Origin: Streptomyces sp. ISL-36
GTDB lineage: Bacteria; Actinomycetota; Actinomycetes; Streptomycetales; Streptomycetaceae
DNA: 64,000 bases
NCBI RefSeq assembly: GCF_018614205.1
Contig: NZ_JAGGOS010000054.1
Coordinates: forward strand, 1 to 64,000
Reading direction: 5' to 3'
This document shows positions 17,212 to 25,376 of the stretch, piece by piece. How positions within the stretch are numbered: the first letter of the stretch is position 1; each line of letters begins with the position of its first letter. The translations under genes and the position numbers were made by a program. Under the pieces are notes generated by a model. That model saw only the letters and a list, made by a program, of their open reading frames with translations, was not told where the DNA came from and did no database searches.

Positions 17212-18186
17212 GTGACACTCACCTCTCCCCACCTCGGCAGCTCGACCGGGTGGACCGACGCCCGCCTGCTGTACGCGCTGGAAGAGGTCGTGGAGAAGGA
17301 GCTCAACCGGCACCTCAAGGTCACCAAGGACTGGATGCCGCACGAGTACGTCCCTTGGTCCGACGCCCGGAACTTCCCGGGGCTCTTCGAGGACGGCGAG
17401 GCCTGGGACCCCTCCCAGTCCAAGGTCACCGACATCGGCAAGATCGCCCTCGTGGTGAACCTGCTCACCGAGGACAACCTCCCCAGCTACCACCACGAGA
17501 TCGCCTCCCTCTTCGGCCGCGACGGCGCCTGGGGCACCTGGGTGCACCGCTGGACCGCCGAGGAGGGCCGGCACGGCATCGTGATGCGCGACTATCTGCT
17601 GGCCTCGCGCGCGGTGGACCCGGACAAGCTGGAGCAGTTCCGGATGGCCCACATGAGCGAGGGCTTCGAGTCCGACAACCGGCACTCGATGCTGCACTCC
17701 GTCGCGTACGTCGCCTTCCAGGAGCTCGCCACCCGCATCTCCCACCGGAACACCGGCCACCAGTCCGGCGACCCGGTCTGCGACCGGATGCTGGCGCGCA
17801 TCGCCACCGACGAGAACCTGCACATGGTCTTCTACCGCAACCTGCTGGGCGCGGCCTTCGAGCTCGCCCCCGACCTGACCATGCAGGCCGTGCGGGACGT
17901 CGTCGTGAACTTCCGGATGCCCGGACACGGCATGCCGGGCTTCGAGCGGGCGGCCGCGCAGATGGCGATCGGCGAGATCTACAACATGCGCATCCACCAC
18001 GACGACGTGCTGCAGCCCGTGCTGCGCTTCCTCAAGGTGCTCCAGATCGACGGCCTGGGCCCCGAGGGTGTGAAGGCCCAGGAGGAGCTGGGTCTGTACA
18101 TGGCGGGCCTGGACAGCGAGGCGAGCAAGTTCGACGAGAAGCTCGCGGCCCGCAAGGCTCGCATGGCGGCGCGCGCGGCGGGCTGA
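17212..18186 (+). CDS. Acyl-[ACP] desaturase (soluble di-iron)
   Basis: A 324-residue soluble fatty-acyl-ACP desaturase of the plant stearoyl-ACP/DesA type, which inserts a double bond into acyl chains and so sets membrane fluidity. The two carboxylate-histidine di-iron motifs are present: EEGRH at about residues 117-121 and DENLH at about 200-204; an extra TEDNLPSYH supplies the other ligands. GTG start at 17212, with GGAG just upstream. Likely controlled by the dyad at 17158-17175. Length is normal. Confidence 0.92.
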   Translation: MTLTSPHLGSSTGWTDARLLYALEEVVEKELNRHLKVTKDWMPHEYVPWSDARNFPGLFEDGEAWDPSQSKVTDIGKIALVVNLLTEDNLPSYHHEIASLFGRDGAWGTWVHRWTAEEGRHGIVMRDYLLASRAVDPDKLEQFRMAHMSEGFESDNRHSMLHSVAYVAFQELATRISHRNTGHQSGDPVCDRMLARIATDENLHMVFYRNLLGAAFELAPDLTMQAVRDVVVNFRMPGHGMPGFERAAAQMAIGEIYNMRIHHDDVLQPVLRFLKVLQIDGLGPEGVKAQEELGLYMAGLDSEASKFDEKLAARKARMAARAAG

Positions 18187-18212
18187 ACCACGCGCGGAGC
18201 CGTCACGCCCGG

Positions 18213-18276
18213 GCGCCCGGAGCCGTCCCATCCGCGCCCGGAGCCGCCACTCCCGGCGCCCGGAGCCGCCACTCCC
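18213..18276. repeat. Three 21-22 bp repeats between convergent genes
   Basis: Units beginning GCGCCCGGAGCCG start at 18213, 18234 and 18256. They fill the gap between the desaturase stop and the stop of the opposing SDR gene. No standard terminator hairpin is seen here, so the repeats may be what separates the two transcripts. Confidence 0.75.
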
Positions 18277-18280
18277 GCGC

Positions 18281-19645
18281 TCACCACTCCGCCACGGCGT
18301 AGTCCTTGAGGAACACGCCGGAGAACGGCTCCCCCGCCTCGCCGCGCACGATCGGGTCGTAGATCCTGGCCGCGCCGTCGACGACGTCGAGCGGCGTACG
18401 GGTGCCGACGGCGGCGATCCTGGCCTTGCGCGGCGCGGGATTCTCGTCCGTGATCCAGCCCGTGTCGACGCTGCACATGTGGACGCCCTGTGCGGCGAGC
18501 TCGGCGGCGCTGGTGCGGGTGAGCATGTTCAGGGCGGCCTTCGCCATGTTGGTGTGGGGGTGGCCGCCCGTCTTGTTCCGCACGGCGAACCGGCCCTCCA
18601 CCGCCGACACGTTGACGATGTAGCGACGCGGTCGCGGTGAGGCGAGCAGCAGCGGTAGCAGCCGGTCGCACAGCAGGGTCGGCGCGACGGCGTTGACGAG
18701 CTGGGCCTCCAGGAGTTCGGCGGCGTCCAGGTCGCCGAGCCGTACGGACCAGGAGTTCTGCGGCGAGAGGTCGGGCAGCAGCCCGGCCTCGTCAGGCGCG
18801 TCCGGCCTGTCCGGCCCGTCGAGGGCGGCGAGGCCGGTGAGACCGGCCAGGACCGGGACGCGGTCGGCGCTCTCGTACCCGGGCGCGCGGATCACGTCCT
18901 CCGGCAGTGCCTTGCGCTCCCCCGCGGCCAGCAGGGCGTACGACTCCGGGGGCCGGCGTATCGTCTGGGCCGCGTTGTTGACGAGTACGTCCAGGGGCCG
19001 GCCGTCCGCGCGCAGCCGCTCGCACAGGCCGAGGACCTGGCGGGGGTCGCGCAGGTCGATGGCGACGACCGTCAGCCGGTCCATCCACCGCTCACTGCCC
19101 TCGGCGGCCCGGAAGCGGCGCAGGGTGTCGTGCGGGAAGCGGCTGGTGACGAGCAGTTCGGCGCCGTCCCGCAGCATCATCAGGGCCAGCTGGAAACCGA
19201 TCTTGACGCGGCCGCCCGTGAGGAGCACGCGCCGTCCGGTGAGATCGGTGGACAGGGCCCGGCGGGCCGTGTGGTCGGCGGCGCAGGGCGGGCAGAGCCG
19301 GTGGTAGAAGGAGTCGGCCTGTCGATAGGGCGTCTTGCAGACATAGCAGTAGCGCGGCCTGAGGAACACGCCCGGTGATTCCCTCCCGTCGGCCACCAGC
19401 GGCGCGTCCTCCCGCCGGTCGAGGGCCCCGGTCGCGGTGCGCGCGGCCAGCGCGGCATCGGCGGCCGACCGCTGGGCGCGCAGCGCCTTGCGGCGCTTGT
19501 TGCGACTCTCGCGGGCGAAGGTGGCGGCGAGCTCCTCGCCGCGCATGCGCGCGGGATCGCCGAGGGGCAGGCCGCGCAGCCTGCCGATCGTGCGGTCGAA
19601 GGCGGCCAGTTCCTCGTCCGTGACGGGTATGTGGTGGGGCTCCAT
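18281..19645 (-). CDS. SDR-fold oxidoreductase with N-terminal zinc-ribbon segment and no catalytic Tyr
   Basis: A 454-residue protein. An N-terminal helical region of about 95 residues is followed by a four-cysteine segment (Cys100, 103, 118, 121; two CxxC pairs) and then a Rossmann fold with TGGRVKIG at 143-150 and LVNNAAQT. The classical SDR YxxxK is replaced: the text reads HPHTNMAKAALN, with Thr where Tyr should be. The NVSA serine region is kept. So it may be a non-standard reductase or cofactor-binding protein. The ATG at 19643-19645 sits 9 nt after TACGAT; an earlier ATG at 19684 is possible. Confidence 0.75.
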   Translation of the reverse strand: MEPHHIPVTDEELAAFDRTIGRLRGLPLGDPARMRGEELAATFARESRNKRRKALRAQRSAADAALAARTATGALDRREDAPLVADGRESPGVFLRPRYCYVCKTPYRQADSFYHRLCPPCAADHTARRALSTDLTGRRVLLTGGRVKIGFQLALMMLRDGAELLVTSRFPHDTLRRFRAAEGSERWMDRLTVVAIDLRDPRQVLGLCERLRADGRPLDVLVNNAAQTIRRPPESYALLAAGERKALPEDVIRAPGYESADRVPVLAGLTGLAALDGPDRPDAPDEAGLLPDLSPQNSWSVRLGDLDAAELLEAQLVNAVAPTLLCDRLLPLLLASPRPRRYIVNVSAVEGRFAVRNKTGGHPHTNMAKAALNMLTRTSAAELAAQGVHMCSVDTGWITDENPAPRKARIAAVGTRTPLDVVDGAARIYDPIVRGEAGEPFSGVFLKDYAVAEW

Positions 19646-19784
19646 GATCCGGTGATCGTAGTAAGAGCGGGTCAGGGACGGCATCCTGATATCGCCTCAC
19701 CCGAGGCCGTGACGGGTTTTCCCCTCGTCTGCGACGGTCCGCCGGCGCGGTCGGCCATGGATTCCTGATCTTCAGGCCGCCCGC

Positions 19785-20066
19785 TCAGCCACGCTGCCGC
19801 TTCAGCCGGATCCGTTCCTTCTCCGAAAGCCCGCCCCACACCCCGAACCGTTCGTCGTGCGTCAGCGCGTACTCCAGGCACGCCACTCGCCCCTCGCACG
19901 CCCCGCACAACTGCTTCGCCTCGCGGGTCGAGGAGCCCGGGGCCGGGAAGAAGAATTCGGGGCCGGCCTGGGCACAGAGGGCGTTCTCCTGCCAGGTCAT
20001 GTCCGAAGCAAGGGCGGGGACGGAAGCGGGGGCGGGGGCTGTCAGTACGGTGGTGTCGGTCTGCAT
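19785..20066 (-). CDS. WhiB-like iron-sulfur regulator
   Basis: A 93-residue Wbl protein. Four cysteines (Cys31, Cys54, Cys57, Cys63; the CxxC is CGAC) bind a [4Fe-4S] cluster, followed by the GVWGG turn at about 75-79 and a basic C-terminus SEKERIRLKRQRG. The stretch STREAKQLC through CLEYALTHDERFG resembles WhiB itself more than WblA or WhiD, but a paralogue is likely and I give no symbol. The ATG at 20064-20066 is preceded by GGGGG. Wbl proteins bind sigma factors or DNA in development and stress control. Confidence 0.92.
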   Translation of the reverse strand: MQTDTTVLTAPAPASVPALASDMTWQENALCAQAGPEFFFPAPGSSTREAKQLCGACEGRVACLEYALTHDERFGVWGGLSEKERIRLKRQRG

Positions 20067-20139
20067 GGCTGACACGTTGCCCCCTGGCCGTAAACGGTCC
20101 ATCAACATTCGATCAATGCGGCGCGCCGATCTCCGTCCA

Positions 20140-21216
20140 TCAGTCCGCCGACCCGCCGTCGGGAGCCTTCCCTTCGGCTCCTTCGGCTCCTTCGGGCCCT
20201 CCGGCCTTCTTGGCCCGGCTCGGCTGGACCCGCTTCGGCTCCCCGGGCATCTTCGGGTACTCCGGCGGATAGGGCAGATCCCCGAGACCGTGTTCCGCCT
20301 CGTCCCGACGGGCCAGTTCCAGCAGCCCCTCCAGGCTGAACCGCTCATCGTCCATGTCCGCGTGCACGTCGCCCACCTCGGCGTAGCGGGTCGGCATCGT
20401 CGTGATGTCGAAGTCCTGCGGCGTCGCGTCGTCGACCTCCTCCCAGCGCAGCGGCGCGGAGACCGGTGCGTGCGGGCGGGGGCGTACGGAGTAGGCGGAG
20501 GCGATCGTACGGTCGCGTGCGGTCTGGTTGTAGTCGACGAAGATCTTCTGCCCGCGCTCCTCCTTCCACCACTTGGTGGTCACGTGCTGCGGCATCCTGC
20601 GTTCCAGTTCACGGCCGGCGGCGATGGCCGCGCGGCGGACCTGGGTGAAGGTCCAGAGCGGCTGGATCGGGACGAAGACGTGCAGGCCGCGCCCGCCGGA
20701 GGTCTTGGGCCAGCCGCGCAGCCCGGCCTCGCCCAGAATCGCGCGCAGTTCGTGGGCGGCGCGCACGGCGTCGGCGTAGTCGGTGCCGGGCTGCGGGTCG
20801 AGGTCGAGGCGCAGTTCGTCGGGGTGGTCGGTGTCCTCGCGCCGCACCGGCCACGGGTGGAAGGTGACCGCGCCGAGGTTGGCGGCCCACAGCACGGCGG
20901 CGGGTTCGGTCGGGCACATCTCGTCGGCGGAGCGTCCGCTGGGGAAGGTGATGTGCGCGGTGGGGATCCAGTCCGGGAGGTACTTGGGGGCGCGCTTCTG
21001 GAAGAAGGATTCGCCGGTCACCCCTTCGGGGTAGCGCTCCAGGGTCGTGGGCCGGTCCCGCAGGGCGCGGGTGATGCCCTCGCCGACGGCCAGGTAGTAG
21101 CTGACCATGTCGAGCTTGGTGTAGCCGGTCTCGGGAAAGTACACCTTGTCGGGATTGGAGACGCGCACGGTCCGCTCGCCGACCTCCAGCTCGATCGCTG
21201 CCGCTTTTCCTGCCAT
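20140..21216 (-). CDS. LigD-type primase/polymerase (NHEJ)
   Basis: A 358-residue stand-alone polymerase domain of the archaeo-eukaryotic primase fold, as in LigD, which fills gaps at double-strand breaks. Conserved parts: VSNPDKVYFPETGYTKLDM, GVTGESFFQKRAPKYLPDWI, the catalytic DLD at about 138-140 (LDLDPQPG), and TSGGRGLHVFVP. The C-terminal 40 residues are a Lys/Glu/Pro tail. Its ATG follows TACGCT by 7 nt, so it may be leaderless. It diverges from the ligase gene over 52 nt; together they form a split LigD system. Confidence 0.9.
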   Translation of the reverse strand: MAGKAAAIELEVGERTVRVSNPDKVYFPETGYTKLDMVSYYLAVGEGITRALRDRPTTLERYPEGVTGESFFQKRAPKYLPDWIPTAHITFPSGRSADEMCPTEPAAVLWAANLGAVTFHPWPVRREDTDHPDELRLDLDPQPGTDYADAVRAAHELRAILGEAGLRGWPKTSGGRGLHVFVPIQPLWTFTQVRRAAIAAGRELERRMPQHVTTKWWKEERGQKIFVDYNQTARDRTIASAYSVRPRPHAPVSAPLRWEEVDDATPQDFDITTMPTRYAEVGDVHADMDDERFSLEGLLELARRDEAEHGLGDLPYPPEYPKMPGEPKRVQPSRAKKAGGPEGAEGAEGKAPDGGSAD

Positions 21217-21268
21217 GCGTGCCAGCGTAGGGCTCGCCGACAATCGCCGCATACCGGACAATCAATCC

Positions 21269-22336
21269 ATGGATCTGCCGGTGATGCCCCCTGTGAAGCC
21301 GATGCTGGCCAAGTCCGTGAAGAAGATTCCGCCGGGGATGCAGTACGAGGCCAAGTGGGACGGCTTCCGTGCCATCGTGCACCGCGACGGCCCCGAGCTC
21401 GTCATCGGTAGCCGTACGGGCAAACCGCTGACGCGCTACTTCCCCGAGCTCGCCGAGGCGCTGCCGCCCCGGCTCCCGCGGCGGTGCGTGGTCGACGGCG
21501 AGATCGTGATCGAGCACGAGGGACGCCTCGACTTCGACCGGCTCACCGAGCGCATCCACCCCGCCGATTCCCGGGTGCGGATGCTGGCCGAGAGGACCCC
21601 TGCCCGGTTCATCGCCTTCGATCTGCTCGCCCTCGACGACGAGTCGCTGATGGACACGCCCCTCACGGACCGGCGGGCCGCCTTGGAGCAGGCCCTGAGC
21701 GGCGTGGACGCACCGGTCCATCTGGCGCCGGCGACGACGGATCCGGACGTGGCGGCGCGCTGGTTCGAGCAGTACGAAGGCGCGGGCCTCGACGGCGTGA
21801 TCGCCAAACCGCTGGATCTGCCGTACCGGCCGGACGCCCGGCTGATGTACAAGATCAAGCACGAGCGGACGGCCGACGTGGTGGTGGCCGGCTACCGCTT
21901 CCACAAGAGCGGGCCGGTGGTCGGCTCCCTGCTGCTCGGCCTGTACGACCGGGGCGGCACCCTCCAGCACGTCGGCGTCTGCGCGGCCTTCACCGCCAGG
22001 CGCCGCGAGGAACTCGTCGAGGAGCTCGCACCGCTTCGGATGGACCCACCCGACGCGCACCCCTGGGCGGCGTGGGCGCAGGAGGCGGCTCACCAGAGCG
22101 CGCGGCTCCCGGGCGCGCCGAGCCGCTGGTCGGGGAAGAAGGACCTGTCGTGGGTGGCGTTGCGGCCGGAACGGGTCTGTGAGGTCGGGTACGACCACAT
22201 GGAGGGCGACCGGTTCCGGCACACGGCCCAGTTCAAGCGGTGGCGGCCGGACCGTACGCCGGAATCCTGCGGGTACGCACAGCTGGAGGAACCGGTCTCC
22301 TACGACCTGTCGGAGGTACTGTCCCCGCCTCCCTAG
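21269..22336 (+). CDS. ATP-dependent DNA ligase (NHEJ type)
   Basis: A 355-residue ligase that seals nicks using ATP. The nucleotidyl-transfer lysine lies in EAKWDGFRA (Lys29); later motifs are RTGKPLTRYFPEL, VVDGEIVIEH, FIAFDLLAL, DGVIAKPLD and the C-terminal OB-fold region with MYKIKHERTADVVVAGYR. It corresponds to the ligase domain of LigD as a separate protein. It diverges from the polymerase-domain gene, so both are likely co-regulated. No Ku gene is in the window. Confidence 0.92.
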   Translation: MDLPVMPPVKPMLAKSVKKIPPGMQYEAKWDGFRAIVHRDGPELVIGSRTGKPLTRYFPELAEALPPRLPRRCVVDGEIVIEHEGRLDFDRLTERIHPADSRVRMLAERTPARFIAFDLLALDDESLMDTPLTDRRAALEQALSGVDAPVHLAPATTDPDVAARWFEQYEGAGLDGVIAKPLDLPYRPDARLMYKIKHERTADVVVAGYRFHKSGPVVGSLLLGLYDRGGTLQHVGVCAAFTARRREELVEELAPLRMDPPDAHPWAAWAQEAAHQSARLPGAPSRWSGKKDLSWVALRPERVCEVGYDHMEGDRFRHTAQFKRWRPDRTPESCGYAQLEEPVSYDLSEVLSPPP

Positions 22337-22388
22337 CCCTTCTGGCCTCCCCCGACTTCCCGACTTCCCGGCTTCCCCGCCCCCCGTC

Positions 22389-24302
22389 TCAGCGGTAGAG
22401 GTCCTCGATCTCGGCGGCGTAGGCGGCCGCGACCGCGTGTCGCTTGATCTTGAGGGAGGGCGTGAGCAGGCCGTTGTCCTCGGTGAACTCCCCCGGCACG
22501 ATGCGGAACATGCGGATCGCCTCGGCCCGGGAGACGGCCTGGTTGGCGTAGTCGACGGCCTTCTGGACGTCGGCGATCAGCTCGGGGTCGTCGCAGAGTG
22601 CGGCCGCCGGAGTGTCCCGGGGGCGCTTGCGAACGGCCAGCCAGTGCTGGACCGCCTCAGGGTCGAGGGTGACGAGGGCGGCGACGCAGGGACGGTTGTC
22701 GCCGACGACCATGCACTGGCCCACCGGCGGACGGCTGCGCAGCCGGTCCTCCAGTACGGCCGGTGAGACGTTCTTCCCGCCGGAGGTGACCAGGATGTCC
22801 TTCTTGCGGCCGGTGATGACCAGATAGCCGTCGTCGTCGAGGGCGCCGAGGTCACCGGTGGCGAACCAGCCGTCCCGCAGCGCTTCCCGCGTGGCCTCGG
22901 GGTTGTTCCAGTACGCGGTGAACACGATGGGGCCCTTGACGAGGATCTCGCCGTCGTCGGCGATGCGGACGGCGGTGCCGGGGACGGGCCGGCCGACGGT
23001 GCCCGGCCGGGGCCGCAGGGGCGGGGTGACGGTGGCGGCGGCGGTGGTCTCGGTCAGGCCGTAACCCTCGTAGACGAGGATGCCCGCGGCGTAGAAGAAG
23101 AGGCTCAGGCGGCGGTCGAGCGGGGAGCCGCCGCTGATGGCGTACCGCAGTCTTCCGCCGAGCTCCTTGCGGATACGGCGGTAGACGAGCAGGTCGTAGA
23201 GCGCCCGGGCAGCCCTGAGTCCGAGGCCGGGGCGGCCGCCTCCGCCCAGCAGGTGGTCGAGCGCCGCCTCGCCGAAGCGGACGGCGACGGAGTCGGCGCG
23301 GTCGAAGGACGAGCCGCGCCCGAGCTTCTCGGCGGTGGCCCGGCCGGTGTCGTGGATCTTCTCGAAGAGATAGGGCACGCCGACGACGAAGGTCGGCCTG
23401 AACCGCCGCAGTTCGGGGCGGAGCTCGTCGGGCTTGATGCTCGAAAAGTGCCCGAGTTCGATACGGGCCATGAGGCAGGCGATCTGGAGGGTGCGCCCGA
23501 GAATGTGGGCGAGCGGCAGGAAGAGGAGGGTCGAAGCCGTCTGACCGGTGACCTCCTTGAAGACCGGATGCAAAAGTTCGACGGTCGTCGACGCCTCGGC
23601 GTGGAGGTTGCCGTGCGTGAGGACACAGCCCTTGGGGCGGCCGGTGGTGCCCGAGGTGTAGCAGAGGGTGGCGATGGTGTCCGGGGTGAGCCCCGCGCGG
23701 CGCTCGGTGACCTCGCCCTCCGGTGTCTCGCTCCCCAGTGCGGCGAGTTCGGTCAGGCCGCCGGAGTCGAGCTGCCAGACACGGGGTGGTCCCGGCAGCG
23801 CCACGGCCGCCTCGGCGACCGCGGCGGTGTGCTCGGCGTTCTCGGTGACGACGTGACGGGCTCCGGAGTCCCGCAGGATCCAGGCGATCTGCTCGACGGA
23901 GGAGGTGGCGTAGACGGGCACGCTCTGTCCGCCGACGGCCCAGACGGCGAAGTCGAGCACGGCCCACTCGTAACTCGTCCGCGCCATCAACGCGACCCGG
24001 CCCCCGACGTCGAGCCCGGCGGCGATCAGACCCTTGGCCGTCGCCATCACGTCGCCGGCGAACTCGGCCGCGGTGACGGGCAGCCAGTGCCCGTCCCGCC
24101 GTCGGCGGATGACGACGGCCCCGGGGTCCTCGGCGGCGTTGACGAACGGGATGTCGGCGGGGGTCCCGGCGGCGTGCGGAGCGACGACGAGCCCGGTGCG
24201 CGCCTCCCGTACGACCCCGTTCTCCCGGATCACCTCCACGGGAAACCGGTCGAGGAGATCGGCACGCTTCCTGGCCTGCTTCAGATCCTTGCGTACGCCC
24301 AT
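22389..24302 (-). CDS. Long-chain fatty-acid-CoA ligase (AMP-forming)
   Basis: A 637-residue acyl-CoA synthetase that activates fatty acids with ATP and CoA. Adenylation motifs: CYTSGTTGRPKGCVLTHGN, YEGYGLTETTAAAT, WFATGDLG and VITGRKKDILVTSGGKNVSP, ending with SLKIKRHAVA. This architecture matches the FadD15-like group. CAGGAG precedes the ATG at 24300-24302. A strong palindromic region about 100 nt upstream suggests control by a TetR-type lipid sensor. It converges on the ligase gene with a 52 nt gap. Confidence 0.93.
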   Translation of the reverse strand: MGVRKDLKQARKRADLLDRFPVEVIRENGVVREARTGLVVAPHAAGTPADIPFVNAAEDPGAVVIRRRRDGHWLPVTAAEFAGDVMATAKGLIAAGLDVGGRVALMARTSYEWAVLDFAVWAVGGQSVPVYATSSVEQIAWILRDSGARHVVTENAEHTAAVAEAAVALPGPPRVWQLDSGGLTELAALGSETPEGEVTERRAGLTPDTIATLCYTSGTTGRPKGCVLTHGNLHAEASTTVELLHPVFKEVTGQTASTLLFLPLAHILGRTLQIACLMARIELGHFSSIKPDELRPELRRFRPTFVVGVPYLFEKIHDTGRATAEKLGRGSSFDRADSVAVRFGEAALDHLLGGGGRPGLGLRAARALYDLLVYRRIRKELGGRLRYAISGGSPLDRRLSLFFYAAGILVYEGYGLTETTAAATVTPPLRPRPGTVGRPVPGTAVRIADDGEILVKGPIVFTAYWNNPEATREALRDGWFATGDLGALDDDGYLVITGRKKDILVTSGGKNVSPAVLEDRLRSRPPVGQCMVVGDNRPCVAALVTLDPEAVQHWLAVRKRPRDTPAAALCDDPELIADVQKAVDYANQAVSRAEAIRMFRIVPGEFTEDNGLLTPSLKIKRHAVAAAYAAEIEDLYR

Positions 24303-24823
24303 GGGGGCTCCTGTTCGCGGCGTGCGGGTGGGGAGTTGCCTGGAGCGGTGGACTGGCTGCGGGGGGATCGACTGCCCCGGGGACGCACCCCCGAGGGCTT
24401 ACTCATGAGTCAACTTACTCACGCGTAATCAGATTTCAACACCCCTGCAGCGATGACTCGACACGGCGGCGAGCCGCCCCGCAAACCTCAAGGACCGGTC
24501 GCTCGGGGGTGAGATGCTTCACATTCCTCAGCGAGCGTTCCGCCGCCGAATCCGGAATTCCGGCGCGATGTTCGGTGGACTCCTGGGCGATCCCGGCACC
24601 TCGTGGCGGCCCGGTGATCGCGCAGCGCGCCGCACACCTGCGGGAACGTCCCGCGCCGCTGCCGCCCCGCCCCGGCACACGCGGCTCCGACGATCCGTAC
24701 GCCGCGCCGAACGGCCCGAGCGCCGTTGCGCCGCGGAGACATCCCCGTCGACGAACCCGGAAGCGCATCCGGTACGTATGTAAGGAAGACCCCGCCTCGC
24801 CCCGCACCCACAAGGACTGACTC
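24303..24823. other. Intergenic region upstream of fadD-like and 84-aa genes
   Basis: Apart from the operator at 24398-24428 I see nothing firm here. An ORF on the plus strand (24509-24820) has no recognisable domain and an Arg/Pro-rich composition typical of out-of-frame GC-rich sequence. A regulatory role for the 24430-24820 part is possible but unsupported. Confidence 0.5.
24398..24428 (-). promoter_or_regulatory. Operator-like repeats upstream of the acyl-CoA ligase
   Basis: A perfect palindrome ACTCATGAGT lies at 24401-24410. CTTACTCA occurs as a direct repeat at 24398-24405 and 24414-24421 (16 nt period), and the second copy belongs to TTAC-TCACGC-GTAA (24415-24428). AT-rich, symmetric, and isolated in high-GC DNA, this is a likely repressor site; TTGACT within it could be a -35 box for the leftward gene. 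Confidence 0.5.
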
Positions 24824-25078
24824 GTGATCACCTCGCCCTCGCGCCTCGTTCCCGTTCCGATCCCCGACCGTGTGGCCGCGTTGATCGGTTCCTGCCTGCC
24901 GCTGCACGTCCTGCAGGCGGAGGTCGACGCCGACTGCGCCGCGCGCGAGGTGTACCGATTCCGCGGGCCGCTCTGCGCGGAGGACCGCGCGGACCGCGAG
25001 CACGCCCTGGCCACGCTGGCGCGGGCGAACAAGATCCTGGCGAAGCACCACCCCCTCCTGCCGGTGCGCCCGCGGTAA
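24824..25078 (+). CDS. Small hypothetical protein (84 aa)
   Basis: GTG start at 24824 with AAGGA 7 nt upstream. The product (ITSPSRLVPVPIPDRVAALI then a Cys- and Arg-containing helix region CAAREVYRFRGPLCAEDRAD) is soluble and mostly helical. No family recognised. Codon use fits the local norm, so translation is plausible. Confidence 0.5.
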   Translation: MITSPSRLVPVPIPDRVAALIGSCLPLHVLQAEVDADCAAREVYRFRGPLCAEDRADREHALATLARANKILAKHHPLLPVRPR

Positions 25079-25099
25079 CGGGACCGGAGGACGCGGCAC

Positions 25100-25227
25100 A
25101 CCCCGCCCGCAGCGCCGCCCGTTCGGGCCCCACCCCGCCCGCAGCGCCGCCCGTTCGGGTCCCACCCCGCCCGCAGCGCCGCCCGTTCGGGTCCCACCCC
25201 GTCCGAAGCGCCGCGCATTCGGCTCCC
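25100..25227. repeat. 32 bp minisatellite, four copies
   Basis: Units beginning ACCCCGCCCGCAGCGCCGCC start at 25100, 25132, 25164 and 25196; the first three are almost identical, the fourth has diverged, and degenerate traces continue to about 25300. A 32 bp period is not a multiple of three, so it is unlikely to code. Each unit contains CCCG-TT-CGGG, a short hairpin. It lies between the 84-aa gene and the efflux gene. Confidence 0.9.
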
Positions 25228-25376
25228 ATCGCCTCCGGAGCCTCGCCCGTTCGACCTGTGGACCGTTCCAGGCGTAGCCGTTCGAGGTGTAGCCCGTTCG
25301 AGGCGCCGCCCCGCCGCCGCACCGGTTCGGCCGTCTCCCGCATGCGGGCGGCGACGCCCGGTGTGAGGCTGCGAGG

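Noticed and set aside
16473-17218. Minus-strand frames over the ABC-F end and the 9 bp repeats (RRDRRDRRD or AVTAVTAVT products)
   Set aside because: Low-complexity translations of a tandem repeat, overlapping the ABC-F gene, without start signals.
24509-24820. A 103-codon plus-strand frame before the 84-aa gene
   Set aside because: Arg/Pro-rich, no ribosome binding site, no domain; treated as intergenic.
25100-25227. Regular repeats that could be taken for a CRISPR array
   Set aside because: The 32 bp units are directly adjacent with no unique spacers, and no cas genes are present; this is a minisatellite.
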